From Candidatus Krumholzibacteriota bacterium (GTDB lineage: Bacteria > Krumholzibacteriota > Krumholzibacteriia > Krumholzibacteriales > Krumholzibacteriaceae), in the NCBI GenBank assembly GCA_016933255.1, contig JAFGBF010000003.1, positions 124,001-188,000 on the forward strand: 64,000 bases of DNA, in the 5' to 3' direction. The notes beneath the pieces were generated by a model, which did no database searches, was not told the origin of the DNA, and worked only from the letters and a program-made list of their open reading frames with translations. Both the position numbers and the translations under genes were made by a program. Numbering within the stretch: position 1 is the stretch's first letter; every line of letters starts with the position of its first letter. Positions 43,751 through 52,474 of the stretch are shown here, one piece after another.

Positions 43751-44263
43751 ATGAATCCGGAGATCGTTATCAGGGACGAGACAGATTCCGATGTAGGCGC
43801 AATAACCGAGGTTACCGCCGCTGCGTTTAAGGCTCTCGAGATCAGCAATCACACTGAACAGCATATCATTGTGGCACTACGCGACGCCAAAGCCCTCGCG
43901 ATATCCCTCGTCGCAGAGGTGGATCGCCGAATTATTGGGCATATTGCCTTTTCTCCCGTTACAATTTCAGACGGCACTCCAAACTGGTACGGCCTGGGAC
44001 CTGTTTCGGTGATGCCGGAGCATCAGAAGCAGGGCGTAGGAAAAGCTCTGATACGGGAAGGGCTTGCACGGTTGAAGGATATAAATGCTCAAGGATGTTG
44101 CCTTGTTGGACATCCGGATTACTACAAGAAATTCGGATTCAAGAATGTTCCCGGGCTAATGGTTGAGGGGGTGCCGCAGGAGGTATTTTTCGCCCTGTCT
44201 TTCGACGGGCATACTCCGCAGGGCACTGTCAATTTCCATGAAGGATTCATGGCGGATAGCTGA
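43751..44263 (+). CDS. GNAT family N-acetyltransferase
   Basis: A 170-residue acyltransferase. The acetyl-CoA-binding motif is VMPEHQKQGVGKALI (R/Q-x-x-G-x-G/A), with GLGPVSV before it and GHPDYYKKFGF after, the pattern of the YhbS-like GNAT group. The substrate is not predictable. It stands alone, with 160 bp of non-coding DNA on the right. Confidence 0.9.
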   Translation: MNPEIVIRDETDSDVGAITEVTAAAFKALEISNHTEQHIIVALRDAKALAISLVAEVDRRIIGHIAFSPVTISDGTPNWYGLGPVSVMPEHQKQGVGKALIREGLARLKDINAQGCCLVGHPDYYKKFGFKNVPGLMVEGVPQEVFFALSFDGHTPQGTVNFHEGFMADS

Positions 44264-44427
44264 CAACAAGGCGTAGGCGCCGGAGCCGCAGAGTATATTT
44301 TGACAGGCTAACCGTCGATTACAGCCGGCGGGATATTCCCTGTAACGTTTTTGCCCGGGTAGGGCCCGAGCCAGGGTCGCCCAGTGGCTGAAGCGAAGAT
44401 CATTAGATGCGCTTGTCAGGAGGTGAA

Positions 44428-44583
44428 ATGGAGAAGTCAACTATTAGTGCGCTGATCGTAGCTGGAAGTTCCGTGCTGGTCGGGATCGTACAGGTTGGCG
44501 TTCTACGAGCTGCCAGGAGGCACAGGAAGTCTGAGAATGAAGACGCAGTTGAAAAGAGATCAGAAGATCTGCCGGGTCCATAG
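44428..44583 (+). CDS. Small single-helix membrane peptide
   Basis: A 51-residue ORF. A membrane helix at about 6-26 (ISALIVAGSSVLVGIVQV) is followed by a highly charged tail (RAARRHRKSENEDA). AGGAGGTG lies 3 nt before the ATG, a very strong ribosome site. I do not recognise it. It ends 6 bp before the methyltransferase gene, which suggests coupling. Confidence 0.6.
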   Translation: MEKSTISALIVAGSSVLVGIVQVGVLRAARRHRKSENEDAVEKRSEDLPGP

Positions 44584-44589
44584 CAAAAG

Positions 44590-45258
44590 ATGACGACACA
44601 CAAGATAATGGAGTACCCGATGGAAGAAAAGAAGGAGAAATATTGGAGCAGATTTCCAGATACATACGATGAAAATCAGGGGTATGTCGTCGGGAAGGAA
44701 CTTCTTGGTGATATTTCAGAAAAACTGAACGACTTGTCGACTTTGGGTGAAGTTGTAGAGTTTGGGTGCGGTACTGGATATTTCTCGGAAATAATTTCTC
44801 AAAAGGCGAATCGGATGATCTCTACTGATCTGTCAGATGAACTGCTCGATAAAGCGAAGGCCCGATTGGGAGACGATTCCAGGATAACCATACAGAGAGA
44901 AAATTGTATCGAGACATCTTTTTCATCTGATAGTTTTGACGCGGTACTCATGGCAAATTTGATCCACGTTATCGAGGATCCTGTAAAAGCCCTCCAGGAA
45001 AGCCATAGGATTCTTAAAGTCGGTGGAGTTTTGATCATTGTCACTTTCACCAGTTATGGTCTGGGGTTTTTTGATGCGATAAGATTGAGTTCAAGGTACC
45101 TTCGCAGTTGGGGAAGACCTCCCCGGCATATGCACAGGTTTTCCCCTGAAAGTCTGGCCTCTTTGGTGGAATCCGCCGGATTTTCGATAAACGAATCGGT
45201 CCTTCTCGGCAGCAGGACAAAAGCCATATTCATAGTAGGACAGAAAAAACAACTGTGA
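44590..45258 (+). CDS. SAM-dependent class I methyltransferase
   Basis: A 222-residue methyltransferase. Motif I is VVEFGCGTGYFSEII, followed by acidic ISTDLSDELL, then FDAVLMANLIHVIEDP and RILKVGGVLIIVTF. The fold is the UbiE/COQ5-like small-molecule type. The substrate is unknown. A downstream ATG at 44620 (MEEKKEKYW) is also possible as the start, since the first ten residues carry no family feature. Confidence 0.88.
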   Translation: MTTHKIMEYPMEEKKEKYWSRFPDTYDENQGYVVGKELLGDISEKLNDLSTLGEVVEFGCGTGYFSEIISQKANRMISTDLSDELLDKAKARLGDDSRITIQRENCIETSFSSDSFDAVLMANLIHVIEDPVKALQESHRILKVGGVLIIVTFTSYGLGFFDAIRLSSRYLRSWGRPPRHMHRFSPESLASLVESAGFSINESVLLGSRTKAIFIVGQKKQL

Positions 45259-45455
45259 CAGGAGCAGAATCATTGCCTACCTGGATGCTTGCGTCGAACG
45301 GGGAACGGGTGGTAGAATAGTTGCGGACCGTCAGGGGGAAGGATGCAGAGGCTTCAACGGATCCGAACCTGCTATCTGGAGTGGTTAGGAAGGTTGAATA
45401 GGTAGCCACCGCAGCTGGATGTCAGGGGCAGCACGCTGACTGAATGGAGAGCAAA

Positions 45456-45779
45456 ATGAGAATGCTGGAAGAATTTTTCCCGGAATTTGCAGGCGTACTG
45501 GATCAGATGGATTCTCTATACGGAGAGAAACGTCTGATTGATGAGAAGACCTACCAATTTCTCTGCTTCGCCCTTTCTATCAAGGCGAGATCGAAGCCCT
45601 GCGTGCTCAAGCATTTCAAGGGAGCTCTTGAAGCAGGGGCTACCGTAAAGGAATTAGCGTATATCCTCGCCCTCGTCATGCGCGAGGCGGCGGGAGCTGA
45701 TGATTGCTGGACACATGACGTGCTGGGCGATTGGAAAGAAATACTGGCTGGCAACGTCGATTGTGGCTGCGACAAATAG
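45456..45779 (+). CDS. Carboxymuconolactone decarboxylase (AhpD-like) family protein
   Basis: A 107-residue all-helical protein of the CMD/AhpD fold: FLCFALSIKARSKPCVLKHF, then ALEAGATVKELAYILALVMRE. AhpD proteins use a CxxC pair; here the site reads CVLKH, so only the first Cys remains and a disulfide-reductase role is doubtful. The end has extra cysteines (CGCDK). I take the ATG at 45456 because GGAG lies 6 nt upstream; the ATG at 45444 has none. Confidence 0.82.
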   Translation: MRMLEEFFPEFAGVLDQMDSLYGEKRLIDEKTYQFLCFALSIKARSKPCVLKHFKGALEAGATVKELAYILALVMREAAGADDCWTHDVLGDWKEILAGNVDCGCDK

Positions 45780-45838
45780 AATGGATTCTCACAAAACTTG
45801 ATATATAAGGGCGATCCGGAAGGCGCGGGCGAAGATCA

Positions 45839-46570
45839 ATGGATTCTGAATTCAGGAATGTGTATGACGATGAACAGAGAGCCAGGGCTTACGCACAGCT
45901 TGATTTTCCAGGCACGTACTACCTTGCTTTTCGAGACCTGTCATCGGTTTTTGAAAATCATGCAAAGGGGAAACGCGCTGTTGATTTCGGGTGCGGCACA
46001 GGAAGGTCGACAAGGTTCCTGAGAGACCTGGGATTCGAGGTTGTGGGCATCGATATCTCGCGTCCGATGCTGGATGAAGCACGCAGGCTGGATCCCGATG
46101 GGGATTATCGTTTAGTCAAAGACGGAGACTTTGGCGGCCTGAAAGGCTGTCTCTTTGATTTGGTCCTCTCTGCATTTACATTCGATAATATCCCGACCAT
46201 GGGAGAGAGAAAGGCCGCTCTTTTGTCGCTTAAAGATCTTCTTGCTGAGGATGGCTGCATTGTCAGTGTGGTTTCGGCACCTGAGATATATATTAACGAA
46301 TGGGTCTCTTTCAGCACCAGGGACTACCCCGAGAACAGGAATGCCGTCAGCGGCGACAGGGTCCTCATAGAGATCCTCGGCGTAGGTGATGCCCGCCCTG
46401 TAGAAGATTCGGTATGTTCAGATGACGACTACCAGCGGTTGTTCAGGCAGTCTGGTCTGTCGGTCCTTGAGACTCTCCGTCCGCTCGCGAAAGGCAACGA
46501 GCCTGTCAAATGGGTGAGTGAGACGGAAATAGCTCCCTGGACGGTCTATGTCCTCGGTGCAGGTTCGTAA
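45839..46570 (+). CDS. SAM-dependent class I methyltransferase
   Basis: A 243-residue methyltransferase with motif I AVDFGCGTGRSTRFL, motif post-I VVGIDISRPML and FDLVLSAFTFDNIP. It is not a close copy of the other methyltransferase at 44590. A small-molecule target is likely but unknown. Its 3' end is 22 bp before the cysteine-synthase-like gene. Confidence 0.88.
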   Translation: MDSEFRNVYDDEQRARAYAQLDFPGTYYLAFRDLSSVFENHAKGKRAVDFGCGTGRSTRFLRDLGFEVVGIDISRPMLDEARRLDPDGDYRLVKDGDFGGLKGCLFDLVLSAFTFDNIPTMGERKAALLSLKDLLAEDGCIVSVVSAPEIYINEWVSFSTRDYPENRNAVSGDRVLIEILGVGDARPVEDSVCSDDDYQRLFRQSGLSVLETLRPLAKGNEPVKWVSETEIAPWTVYVLGAGS

Positions 46571-46592
46571 ACGAGGCTGGAAAAATATCAGA

Positions 46593-47522
46593 ATGAATAT
46601 TGGAAATAACATTATGCAGGCGATTGGAGACACATCCATGGTGCGGTTACGCAGTGTTGTCCCGCCCGGCTGTGCCGAGATCTTCGCGAAACTTGAATGG
46701 GAAAACCCGACCGGCAGCATGAAAGACCGTATGGCGCAGGCGATGATCTCAGGAGCCGAGAAAGACGGACGGTTGAGGCCGGGAGATAAAATCGTCGAAT
46801 ACACGGGAGGCAGCACCGGCATATCACTCGCATTGATCTGTGCCGCAAAGGGGTACAGTCTTCATATAGTGACTTCCGATGCGTTCAGCAGAGACAAGTT
46901 GAATCAGATGTCGGCTTTTGGCGCCGAACTTACGCAGGTGCCGAGTGAGGGAGGACTCACTACCAGCAGACTGATAAGGGATATGATCAAAGTCGCTGAA
47001 GAACTCAGTAAAAGGCCGGGGACATACTGGACTGACCAACTTAACAACTTCGACAGTATCTCGGGGTACTATCCCTTGGCCGAGGAGATATGGAAGCAGA
47101 CAGAAGGAAAGCTCGACGCGTTTGTTCAATGCGTCGGAACCGCGGCTTCATTGCGGGGTGTGGCAACGGTGTTAAAGCGGTACAATCCAAGGCTGAAAAT
47201 AGCGGCGGTCGAGCCGGGTGAATCGGCGGTACTGGCAGGCGGCCAGTCCGGGCCTCACAAGATAGAAGGAGTCGGAATCGGCTATACACCCCCTCTATGG
47301 AACGAGGAGATCGTCGATGAGATCATTGCGGTCAAAACAGATGACGCAAAAGATATGGCAAGGCGCCTGGCTCGCGAGGAGGGTCTCTTTGCCGGCACAT
47401 CTTCAGGAGCAAATGTTGTCGCGGCAATCCGAATGGGAGAGCGTCTGGGCCCGGATGCCAGGATAGCTACTTTGATGGTCGACTCCGGCCTAAAATATCT
47501 CAGTACCGATCTCTACCGATGA
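46593..47522 (+). CDS. PLP-dependent cysteine synthase family protein
   Basis: A 309-residue fold-type II PLP enzyme. The Schiff-base Lys is in NPTGSMKDRMA, the phosphate-binding loop is TGGSTGISLAL, and the C-terminal block GLFAGTSSGANVVAA is typical. It is close to O-acetylserine sulfhydrylase and cystathionine beta-synthase-like proteins without regulatory domains. The substrate-binding loop reads GGSTG as against the TSGNTG of classic CysK. That makes O-acetylserine uncertain. I start at the ATG at 46593, which begins at the usual point of the family; the open frame extends 45 bp into the methyltransferase gene. Confidence 0.88.
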   Translation: MNIGNNIMQAIGDTSMVRLRSVVPPGCAEIFAKLEWENPTGSMKDRMAQAMISGAEKDGRLRPGDKIVEYTGGSTGISLALICAAKGYSLHIVTSDAFSRDKLNQMSAFGAELTQVPSEGGLTTSRLIRDMIKVAEELSKRPGTYWTDQLNNFDSISGYYPLAEEIWKQTEGKLDAFVQCVGTAASLRGVATVLKRYNPRLKIAAVEPGESAVLAGGQSGPHKIEGVGIGYTPPLWNEEIVDEIIAVKTDDAKDMARRLAREEGLFAGTSSGANVVAAIRMGERLGPDARIATLMVDSGLKYLSTDLYR

Positions 47523-47662
47523 GGAAGCGGATTCCGGCCGGCTTGAAAGAGGATTCCTTACTTTCCTGTGGCTGCCCCGCTGACAATGTGGTAGCCTTTG
47601 GCGCAGACGCCTGGGGGATGACGCGGTCCAGTTATACTATTCAGACAAAGACAGGAGGTGAT

Positions 47663-47731
47663 TTGAAAGAGAGGGATATTTCTAGGGCTGGAGGCTTCTT
47701 TTTAATAAGGAGGGAAATATTATGGGTATGA
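47663..47731 (+). CDS. Possible leader peptide overlapping the mscL start
   Basis: A TTG with AGGAGGTGA immediately upstream opens a 22-codon ORF ([21 protein letters not shown]) whose stop lies 7-9 nt after the mscL ATG begins. The strong ribosome site and overlap suggest possible translational coupling. Spacing from GGAGG to TTG is short (4 nt), so it may be chance. Confidence 0.25.
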   Translation: MKERDISRAGGFFLIRREILWV

Positions 47732-48126
47732 TGAAAGAGTTTAAAGAGTTTGCGGTAAAGGGAAATGTCGTTGATATGGCGGTAGGCATCATTATCGGCG
47801 TCGCATTCGGCAAGATCATCTCATCCTTTGTTGCCGACGTGATTATGCCGCCGATCGGAGTCCTTCTGGGCGGAGTCGATTTTTCAGGTCTCGTATTTAT
47901 AGTCAAAGAGGCTGCCGGAGAAGCTCCAGCTGTGGTTATCAGTTACGGGAAGTTCATACAGACCCTGATAGACTTTATAATAATCGCATTTGCAATATTT
48001 ATGGCTGTAAAGGCTATGAACTCGTTAAAAAAGAAGGAAGAAGAGGCGCCTGCGGCGCCGGCCGCTCCTCCCAAAGAAGAAGTGCTTCTTGCGGAAATAA
48101 GAGATCTGCTCAGGGAGCGGAAGTAA
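47722..48126 (+). CDS. mscL: Large-conductance mechanosensitive channel
   Basis: A 134-residue inner-membrane channel that opens under high membrane tension to release solutes in osmotic downshock. The opening is [19 protein letters not shown], with TM1 [22 protein letters not shown] (pore helix), a short periplasmic loop and TM2 ([19 protein letters not shown]). The C-terminus is a charged helix ([13 protein letters not shown]), as in the family. AAGGAGGG lies 7 nt before the ATG. It follows the cysteine-synthase-like gene by 200 bp of unassigned sequence. Confidence 0.96.
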   Translation: MGMMKEFKEFAVKGNVVDMAVGIIIGVAFGKIISSFVADVIMPPIGVLLGGVDFSGLVFIVKEAAGEAPAVVISYGKFIQTLIDFIIIAFAIFMAVKAMNSLKKKEEEAPAAPAAPPKEEVLLAEIRDLLRERK

Positions 48127-48176
48127 TCAGTGTTTTTTCGAGGGGCCGCATCGCAATCGCATCGAGAAGGAAAAGA

Positions 48177-49094
48177 ATGAATACTAAAATCTGCAGACCG
48201 AGATTTTTCACCCTGGTTCTTTTCCTTCCTGTTCTATTGGCGCTCGTCATATCAGCGGGAGGGGCGAGGGCAGAATCTTTTCGCCTGATATTCATCTGTG
48301 ATATACATCTGATGCCGGAATTGAACGGTGCCGGAGGCTTCAGGGCGGCGATAGCCCGGATAAACGAACTCGATCCGGATCTTGTCATAACAGGGGGGGA
48401 CCTCATATATGACGCCCTCGAGGCTGACTACAAGAGGTCCTCCTCACTTTACGACCTGTATATCGCCCTGCGCGATGAGATCGATGCCCCTGTCTATGAT
48501 GTCATAGGAAATCACGAAGTCTTCGGCCTTTACCCTTCGAGCGGGATCGACCCGGGCCATGCCGAATATGGAAAGAAGATGTTTATCGACAGAATTGGTG
48601 AAGGATCCACCTACAGGTCGTTCGATTTCAGGGGATGGCATTTTATTCTTCTCGATACGATAGGCTTTACTTCCGACAGAAAATATTTCGGGCTTGTCGG
48701 ACGCGGCCAGCTCGAATGGATAGCGCGCGACCTTGAGAAAACAGGGCAGGATACGCCGATAGCTGTTGCAGGGCATATTCCGCTCGTGTCGGCTTACGGG
48801 CAGACAAAAAAAGGGGCAGCTTCCGCCGCCTCGCCGAATGAAGTCGTTGTGAACTCGCATGAAGTCCTCGCCTTGTTCGAAGAATATGATCTTAAGCTCG
48901 TTCTGCAGGGACACCTGCATATCGTGGAACAGATCGCAATAAAAGGAACACATTTCGTTACAGGCGGAGCGGTCAGCGGGGCCTGGTGGAAGGGCCCCTT
49001 TGAGGGTTTTCCGGAAGGATTTGTCGTTGTAGATTTCGATGGCGCGAGGTTCAGTTACTATTATGAATCGTATGGATGGAAAGCGGAGGACTGA
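48177..49094 (+). CDS. Exported metallophosphoesterase
   Basis: A 305-residue calcineurin-like phosphoesterase with an N-terminal signal helix (about 10-30). The metal-binding motifs are in order: CDIHLM (DxH), ITGGDLIYD, IGNHEVFG, VAGHIPL and LQGHLH. The site should hold two metals and act on phosphate esters in the periplasm; the substrate is not predictable. It ends one base before the ATG of the TraB-like gene, so the pair is probably an operon. Confidence 0.9.
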   Translation: MNTKICRPRFFTLVLFLPVLLALVISAGGARAESFRLIFICDIHLMPELNGAGGFRAAIARINELDPDLVITGGDLIYDALEADYKRSSSLYDLYIALRDEIDAPVYDVIGNHEVFGLYPSSGIDPGHAEYGKKMFIDRIGEGSTYRSFDFRGWHFILLDTIGFTSDRKYFGLVGRGQLEWIARDLEKTGQDTPIAVAGHIPLVSAYGQTKKGAASAASPNEVVVNSHEVLALFEEYDLKLVLQGHLHIVEQIAIKGTHFVTGGAVSGAWWKGPFEGFPEGFVVVDFDGARFSYYYESYGWKAED

Positions 49095-49095
49095 G

Positions 49096-49968
49096 ATGAA
49101 AAGGGTTCTGGCGGTATTTCTTCTCCTTTTGCTGGTCCCCTCGGTTCTCTTCTCCGGTTCGATGGTATGGAAGGCCGTGTCGAAAAACGGTAGTACCGTT
49201 TATATCGGAGGGACTGTCCATCTGCTCCGAGAGAGCGACTATCCCCTGCCCGAGGAGTACGAGAAGGCATATATCGATTCTGATATCCTTGTCCTGGAAA
49301 CGGACCTCGACGCGATGAACGATCCGGATATCCAGCAAATGATTCTGGTAAAAGGTCTTTATGAGGAAGGGAAGAGTCTGGATTCAGTCTTGTCAAAAGA
49401 AGCTTATGGGCTGTTGAACGACTACTGCGAGAGTATCGGGATCCCCCTTGCCACATTTCATCAGTTCAGACCATCGCTTGTCTCTATCGCACTCCTCGGG
49501 ATCGAACTTCAGAGGCTCGGGATCGTCCAGGCCGGGATCGACCTGTTTTACCACAAGAGGGCTAAAGCCGATGGAAAAGAGGTCAAAGGGCTCGAATCGA
49601 TCGATAAGCAGATAGACTATCTCCTTTCAATTGGAGAAGGGAACGAGGATGAGTTCGTTATACATACAGTCAAGGAACTGAGAGAAACCGGAGAAACGAT
49701 CGATGGCCTTATCGAATCCTGGAAAAATGGTGATGAAGTGAAAATGTATCAGTACATGGTGGAGAGTATCAGGGATGCGTATCCAGAGCTTTTTGACAGA
49801 TTGATATTCGAGCGCAATGGAAACTGGGTACCCCAGATAGAAGCTTTTTTCGATTCCGGGGAAAAGGAATTCGTTCTGATGGGCGCTGCGCATCTTCTGG
49901 GTGATGACGGGATAATAGAGCAACTGAGAGGGCTCGGTTACTCTGTCGAAAAATCTGCCGGCGAATGA
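49096..49968 (+). CDS. TraB/GumN family protein
   Basis: A 290-residue exported protein. The signal peptide is about 1-20. The family boxes are YIGGTVHLLRESDYPLP, LVLETDLDAMNDP, and the C-terminal MGAAHLLGDDGIIEQL, with the conserved G-T-V-H and A-A-H-L pairs. TraB-type proteins are suspected metalloproteases (Tiki-like), but this group is poorly studied. The ATG at 49096 has GGAGG 6 nt upstream; the frame is open into the previous gene. Confidence 0.88.
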   Translation: MKRVLAVFLLLLLVPSVLFSGSMVWKAVSKNGSTVYIGGTVHLLRESDYPLPEEYEKAYIDSDILVLETDLDAMNDPDIQQMILVKGLYEEGKSLDSVLSKEAYGLLNDYCESIGIPLATFHQFRPSLVSIALLGIELQRLGIVQAGIDLFYHKRAKADGKEVKGLESIDKQIDYLLSIGEGNEDEFVIHTVKELRETGETIDGLIESWKNGDEVKMYQYMVESIRDAYPELFDRLIFERNGNWVPQIEAFFDSGEKEFVLMGAAHLLGDDGIIEQLRGLGYSVEKSAGE

Positions 49969-50075
49969 TCTCCCGACAATCGAATTGAGTTGACCTGGAA
50001 CGTAAATCCGGGTGATACTGGGTCATCGACAACCGAGGTCAACCATGTAATTTCTTCCAGGGAAAAAGGAGGATC

Positions 50076-50798
50076 ATGCGAAAATCAATATTTATTGTGC
50101 TGCTTTTGCTCGCTGGTGCGGTCTCGTTAAATGCCGAGACCTGTATAACGACCAAAGAGCATACAGACGCAAGTTATCACCATGGCACTGTCGAGCCGGC
50201 TTCCGACAGCGAAAGTGAAGTATGGATAGGCGAAGGAAGGATCGCGTCTATAGGTGAAGATCACCATTTGATATTCGATTTTCCCGGGAATAGACTCACG
50301 ATCATTCAACTCAGGGACAGCTCCTATGTGGAAGCTGAATTGCCGCTCGATATGACAAGAATAGTCGCTCCCGAGATGGCTCAGAGGATGACGATGTTCC
50401 AGACTACAGGCGAAGTCAAGGCGCTCGATGAAAAGAAGGATATCGGTGGGAGGGAATGCGTCTGCTACTTCCTGGGATCGTGGATCGATTATATGGGTAC
50501 GCGGTTCAGGGAGACCGAAAGGACTTCATGGGTGACTACAGATCTTCCTTTCGATATCGTTATGCTCGAATCATACTATGACGCTGTCTTCAGACTGAAC
50601 AATTTCGGCAGCGAATATATTGAAGCAAGAAAAGCAGTCGTAGGCCTTGAGATCTTTTCGGAATCGATTCAGTACTCCGAAGGGCAGGCAAATAAATCGA
50701 CTGCAGAAGTAGTTGAGATTGCAGAAAAGGATCCGCCCGCGGGGGTATATACGGTCCCGGAAGGCTATGTAAAAAAGGATGTGCTTACACCTCGCTGA
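50076..50798 (+). CDS. Exported protein, DUF4412/LolA-like, unknown
   Basis: A 240-residue protein with a signal peptide (about 1-20, ending LNAET). The mature part is beta-rich: EVWIGEGRIASIGEDHHLIFDF, LTIIQLRDSSYVEAELP, and IGGRECVCYFLGSWIDY. The pattern of a DxxxNRLxxI-type hydrophobic sheet suggests a DUF4412 or LolA-like half-barrel fold, but no family can be given with certainty. AGGAGG lies 4 nt before the ATG. Confidence 0.72.
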   Translation: MRKSIFIVLLLLAGAVSLNAETCITTKEHTDASYHHGTVEPASDSESEVWIGEGRIASIGEDHHLIFDFPGNRLTIIQLRDSSYVEAELPLDMTRIVAPEMAQRMTMFQTTGEVKALDEKKDIGGRECVCYFLGSWIDYMGTRFRETERTSWVTTDLPFDIVMLESYYDAVFRLNNFGSEYIEARKAVVGLEIFSESIQYSEGQANKSTAEVVEIAEKDPPAGVYTVPEGYVKKDVLTPR

Positions 50799-50863
50799 CC
50801 GTACAACGATTAAATCAGAAATAACTGACAAGGCAGTCACCGGCCGTTATCTGGAGGTTGGAA

Positions 50864-52075
50864 ATGGACAGGAAAGAAGAGAAAAAGGGGCGAAGGGATT
50901 TTATCAAGACGGGGATCGCCGGCCTCGCCGGTGCCGCTCTGGCGCCATCATTACTTAAGGCTGAAGAAGTATCGAAAGAGAAGAAAAAGCACAGGCTGAT
51001 CTACAGGACTCTCGGAAGGACGGGGATAAAGGTTCCCATAGTCAGTATAGGGGCGCAGGCACAGGATGCGGCGATATTCAGCGCGGCACTTGAAGCAGGC
51101 CTTACCCATTTCGATACGGCAAGTAACTACGGAAACGGGGCGCATGAGTCGCAATTGGGGGAGGTCATAAAGGGAAGACCCAGAGATTCCTACATGATCT
51201 CGACCAAGGTCTATCTCCCGATGGATCAGAAGACGGGAGCGTTCAAGAAGGAAGCTACGTCGGAAGCCTTTATAGAGACTTTTGAGGGGAGTCTGCAGAG
51301 ACTTGGGGTGGATCATGTGGAAGTCCTCCACGCTCACGCGGTCGCCAGCAGGGAGGCGGTTCTTTATGAACCGGTCATCAATGCCCTTGAAAAACTGAAA
51401 AAGGACGGGAAGATCCTCGCATCCGGAGTCTCTGTCCACACTAACGAAGTCGAAGTGATCGATGCGGTAATCGAGGGCGGTTTTTACGATGTCGTTCTTA
51501 CCGCCTACAACTTCCGCCAGCCGCACCGGGAAGATCTGAAAAAAGCAATAGCGCGGGCTGCCAAAAATGGAGTGGGTATAGTTGCGATGAAGACTCAGGC
51601 AGGAGTCTACTGGGACAGGGAACGGACGAAGATGATCAATATGAAGGCTGCTCTTAAATGGGTCCTTGGCGATGAGAATGTACATACGACGATCCCGGGG
51701 TTTACGACCTTTGAACAGCTTGAAGAGGATATCTCCGTAATGGCAGACCTGAAGATGACGGCCGAGGAGAAAAAGGGCCTCGAACTTGGGAGCAGAGCCG
51801 GCCATGAAGGGCTCTATTGCGATCAGTGCGGGAAATGCGTCGATCAATGCAGAAACCATATTGATATACCATCGCTGATGAGAAGTTATATGTACGCGTA
51901 CGGCTACAGAAATCTTGCTAAAGCGAAGGATACGATCCGGACGGTCCTGAAAGAGAGCTCTCTCTGCGAAGGGTGCTCATCGTGCAGCGTTGCCTGCTCG
52001 ATGGGGTTCGATGTGAAAGGGAAGATATCCGATATAGCGAGACTTGCTGATGTGCCTGACGATTTTCTTGCGTGA
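50864..52075 (+). CDS. Tat-exported aldo/keto reductase with 4Fe-4S domain
   Basis: A 403-residue oxidoreductase. The Tat signal is GRRDFIKTGIAGLAGAA. The AKR barrel covers about 45-310: the nucleotide and active-site regions include YRTLGRTGIKVPIVSIG, HFDTASNYGNG (catalytic Asp/Tyr) and KVYLPM. After that come two clusters: CDQCGKCVDQC and CEGCSSCSVAC, a ferredoxin-like tail. Export in folded form fits a cofactor-containing enzyme. Usual substrates are aldehydes, but NADPH is not available outside the cytoplasm, so electrons may come through the clusters. I take the ATG at 50864 with GGAGG 6 nt before. Confidence 0.9.
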   Translation: MDRKEEKKGRRDFIKTGIAGLAGAALAPSLLKAEEVSKEKKKHRLIYRTLGRTGIKVPIVSIGAQAQDAAIFSAALEAGLTHFDTASNYGNGAHESQLGEVIKGRPRDSYMISTKVYLPMDQKTGAFKKEATSEAFIETFEGSLQRLGVDHVEVLHAHAVASREAVLYEPVINALEKLKKDGKILASGVSVHTNEVEVIDAVIEGGFYDVVLTAYNFRQPHREDLKKAIARAAKNGVGIVAMKTQAGVYWDRERTKMINMKAALKWVLGDENVHTTIPGFTTFEQLEEDISVMADLKMTAEEKKGLELGSRAGHEGLYCDQCGKCVDQCRNHIDIPSLMRSYMYAYGYRNLAKAKDTIRTVLKESSLCEGCSSCSVACSMGFDVKGKISDIARLADVPDDFLA

Positions 52076-52474
52076 TCCTTATGGGGGATCGGGATAATAT
52101 ATATTTCAGGCGTGTGCCCTCTTGCGGCGAGAACGTTCCGGGATGGGCAGCCTGGGCGTACGCGCTTGACCCGGCATGTTGACAAAGAGTATCCTTGCAG
52201 CTTGATTAAGTACATAGGGGGTGGTCGTCCCTTTTAGATCCTGCCGCGTATCCACAGGTTTCCAGGAATAAAGCTCGATGCCCTTTTGACATTATCTGAT
52301 TATCTTCCGGGCCGTCGCTCCGATACTGTTTCATGCGGTAATTTTTCAAAGAGGCGAAAAAATTTCAGAAAGGAGGGAACACCTGGTCGACTTATCCGGT
52401 CTAATATGTGAATCGGGAAACGGCGGGGAGATACCCTGCCGGGAGTCTTTTCACACAGACCGAAAGGAGCAGTC
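52076..52474. other. Gene-free stretch upstream of the VWA protein
   Basis: About 400 bp without a gene. TTGACA strings at 52194-52199 and 52286-52291 have no good -10 box at the right distance. AAAGGAGGG near 52370 resembles a ribosome site but leads to no start codon. The only clear structure is the hairpin at 52421-52441. Confidence 0.55.
52421..52441 (+). promoter_or_regulatory. Stable hairpin in the VWA gene leader
   Basis: CGGCGGGG and CCCTGCCG form an 8-bp stem with one G-U pair and a five-base AGATA loop. It lies 34 bp before the ATG at 52475, with CTTTT a few bases after. It may be a weak attenuator, an RNA-stability element, or chance. Confidence 0.35.

Noticed and set aside
43319-45440. 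Integron-like cassette array with attC sites
   Set aside because: Single genes with gaps resemble cassettes, and CATTAGATGCGC near 44401 looks like a core site, but no matching RYYYAAC/GTTRRRY pairs are found and no integrase is present.
47519-47731. A 70-codon ORF starting in an ATGA overlap with the PLP gene
   Set aside because: The upstream part has no domain or composition of a real protein. Only its last 22 codons have a ribosome site, and these are listed separately as a doubtful leader.
52194-52291. Promoters at the two TTGACA strings before the VWA gene
   Set aside because: Neither has a recognisable -10 hexamer at 16-18 bp.
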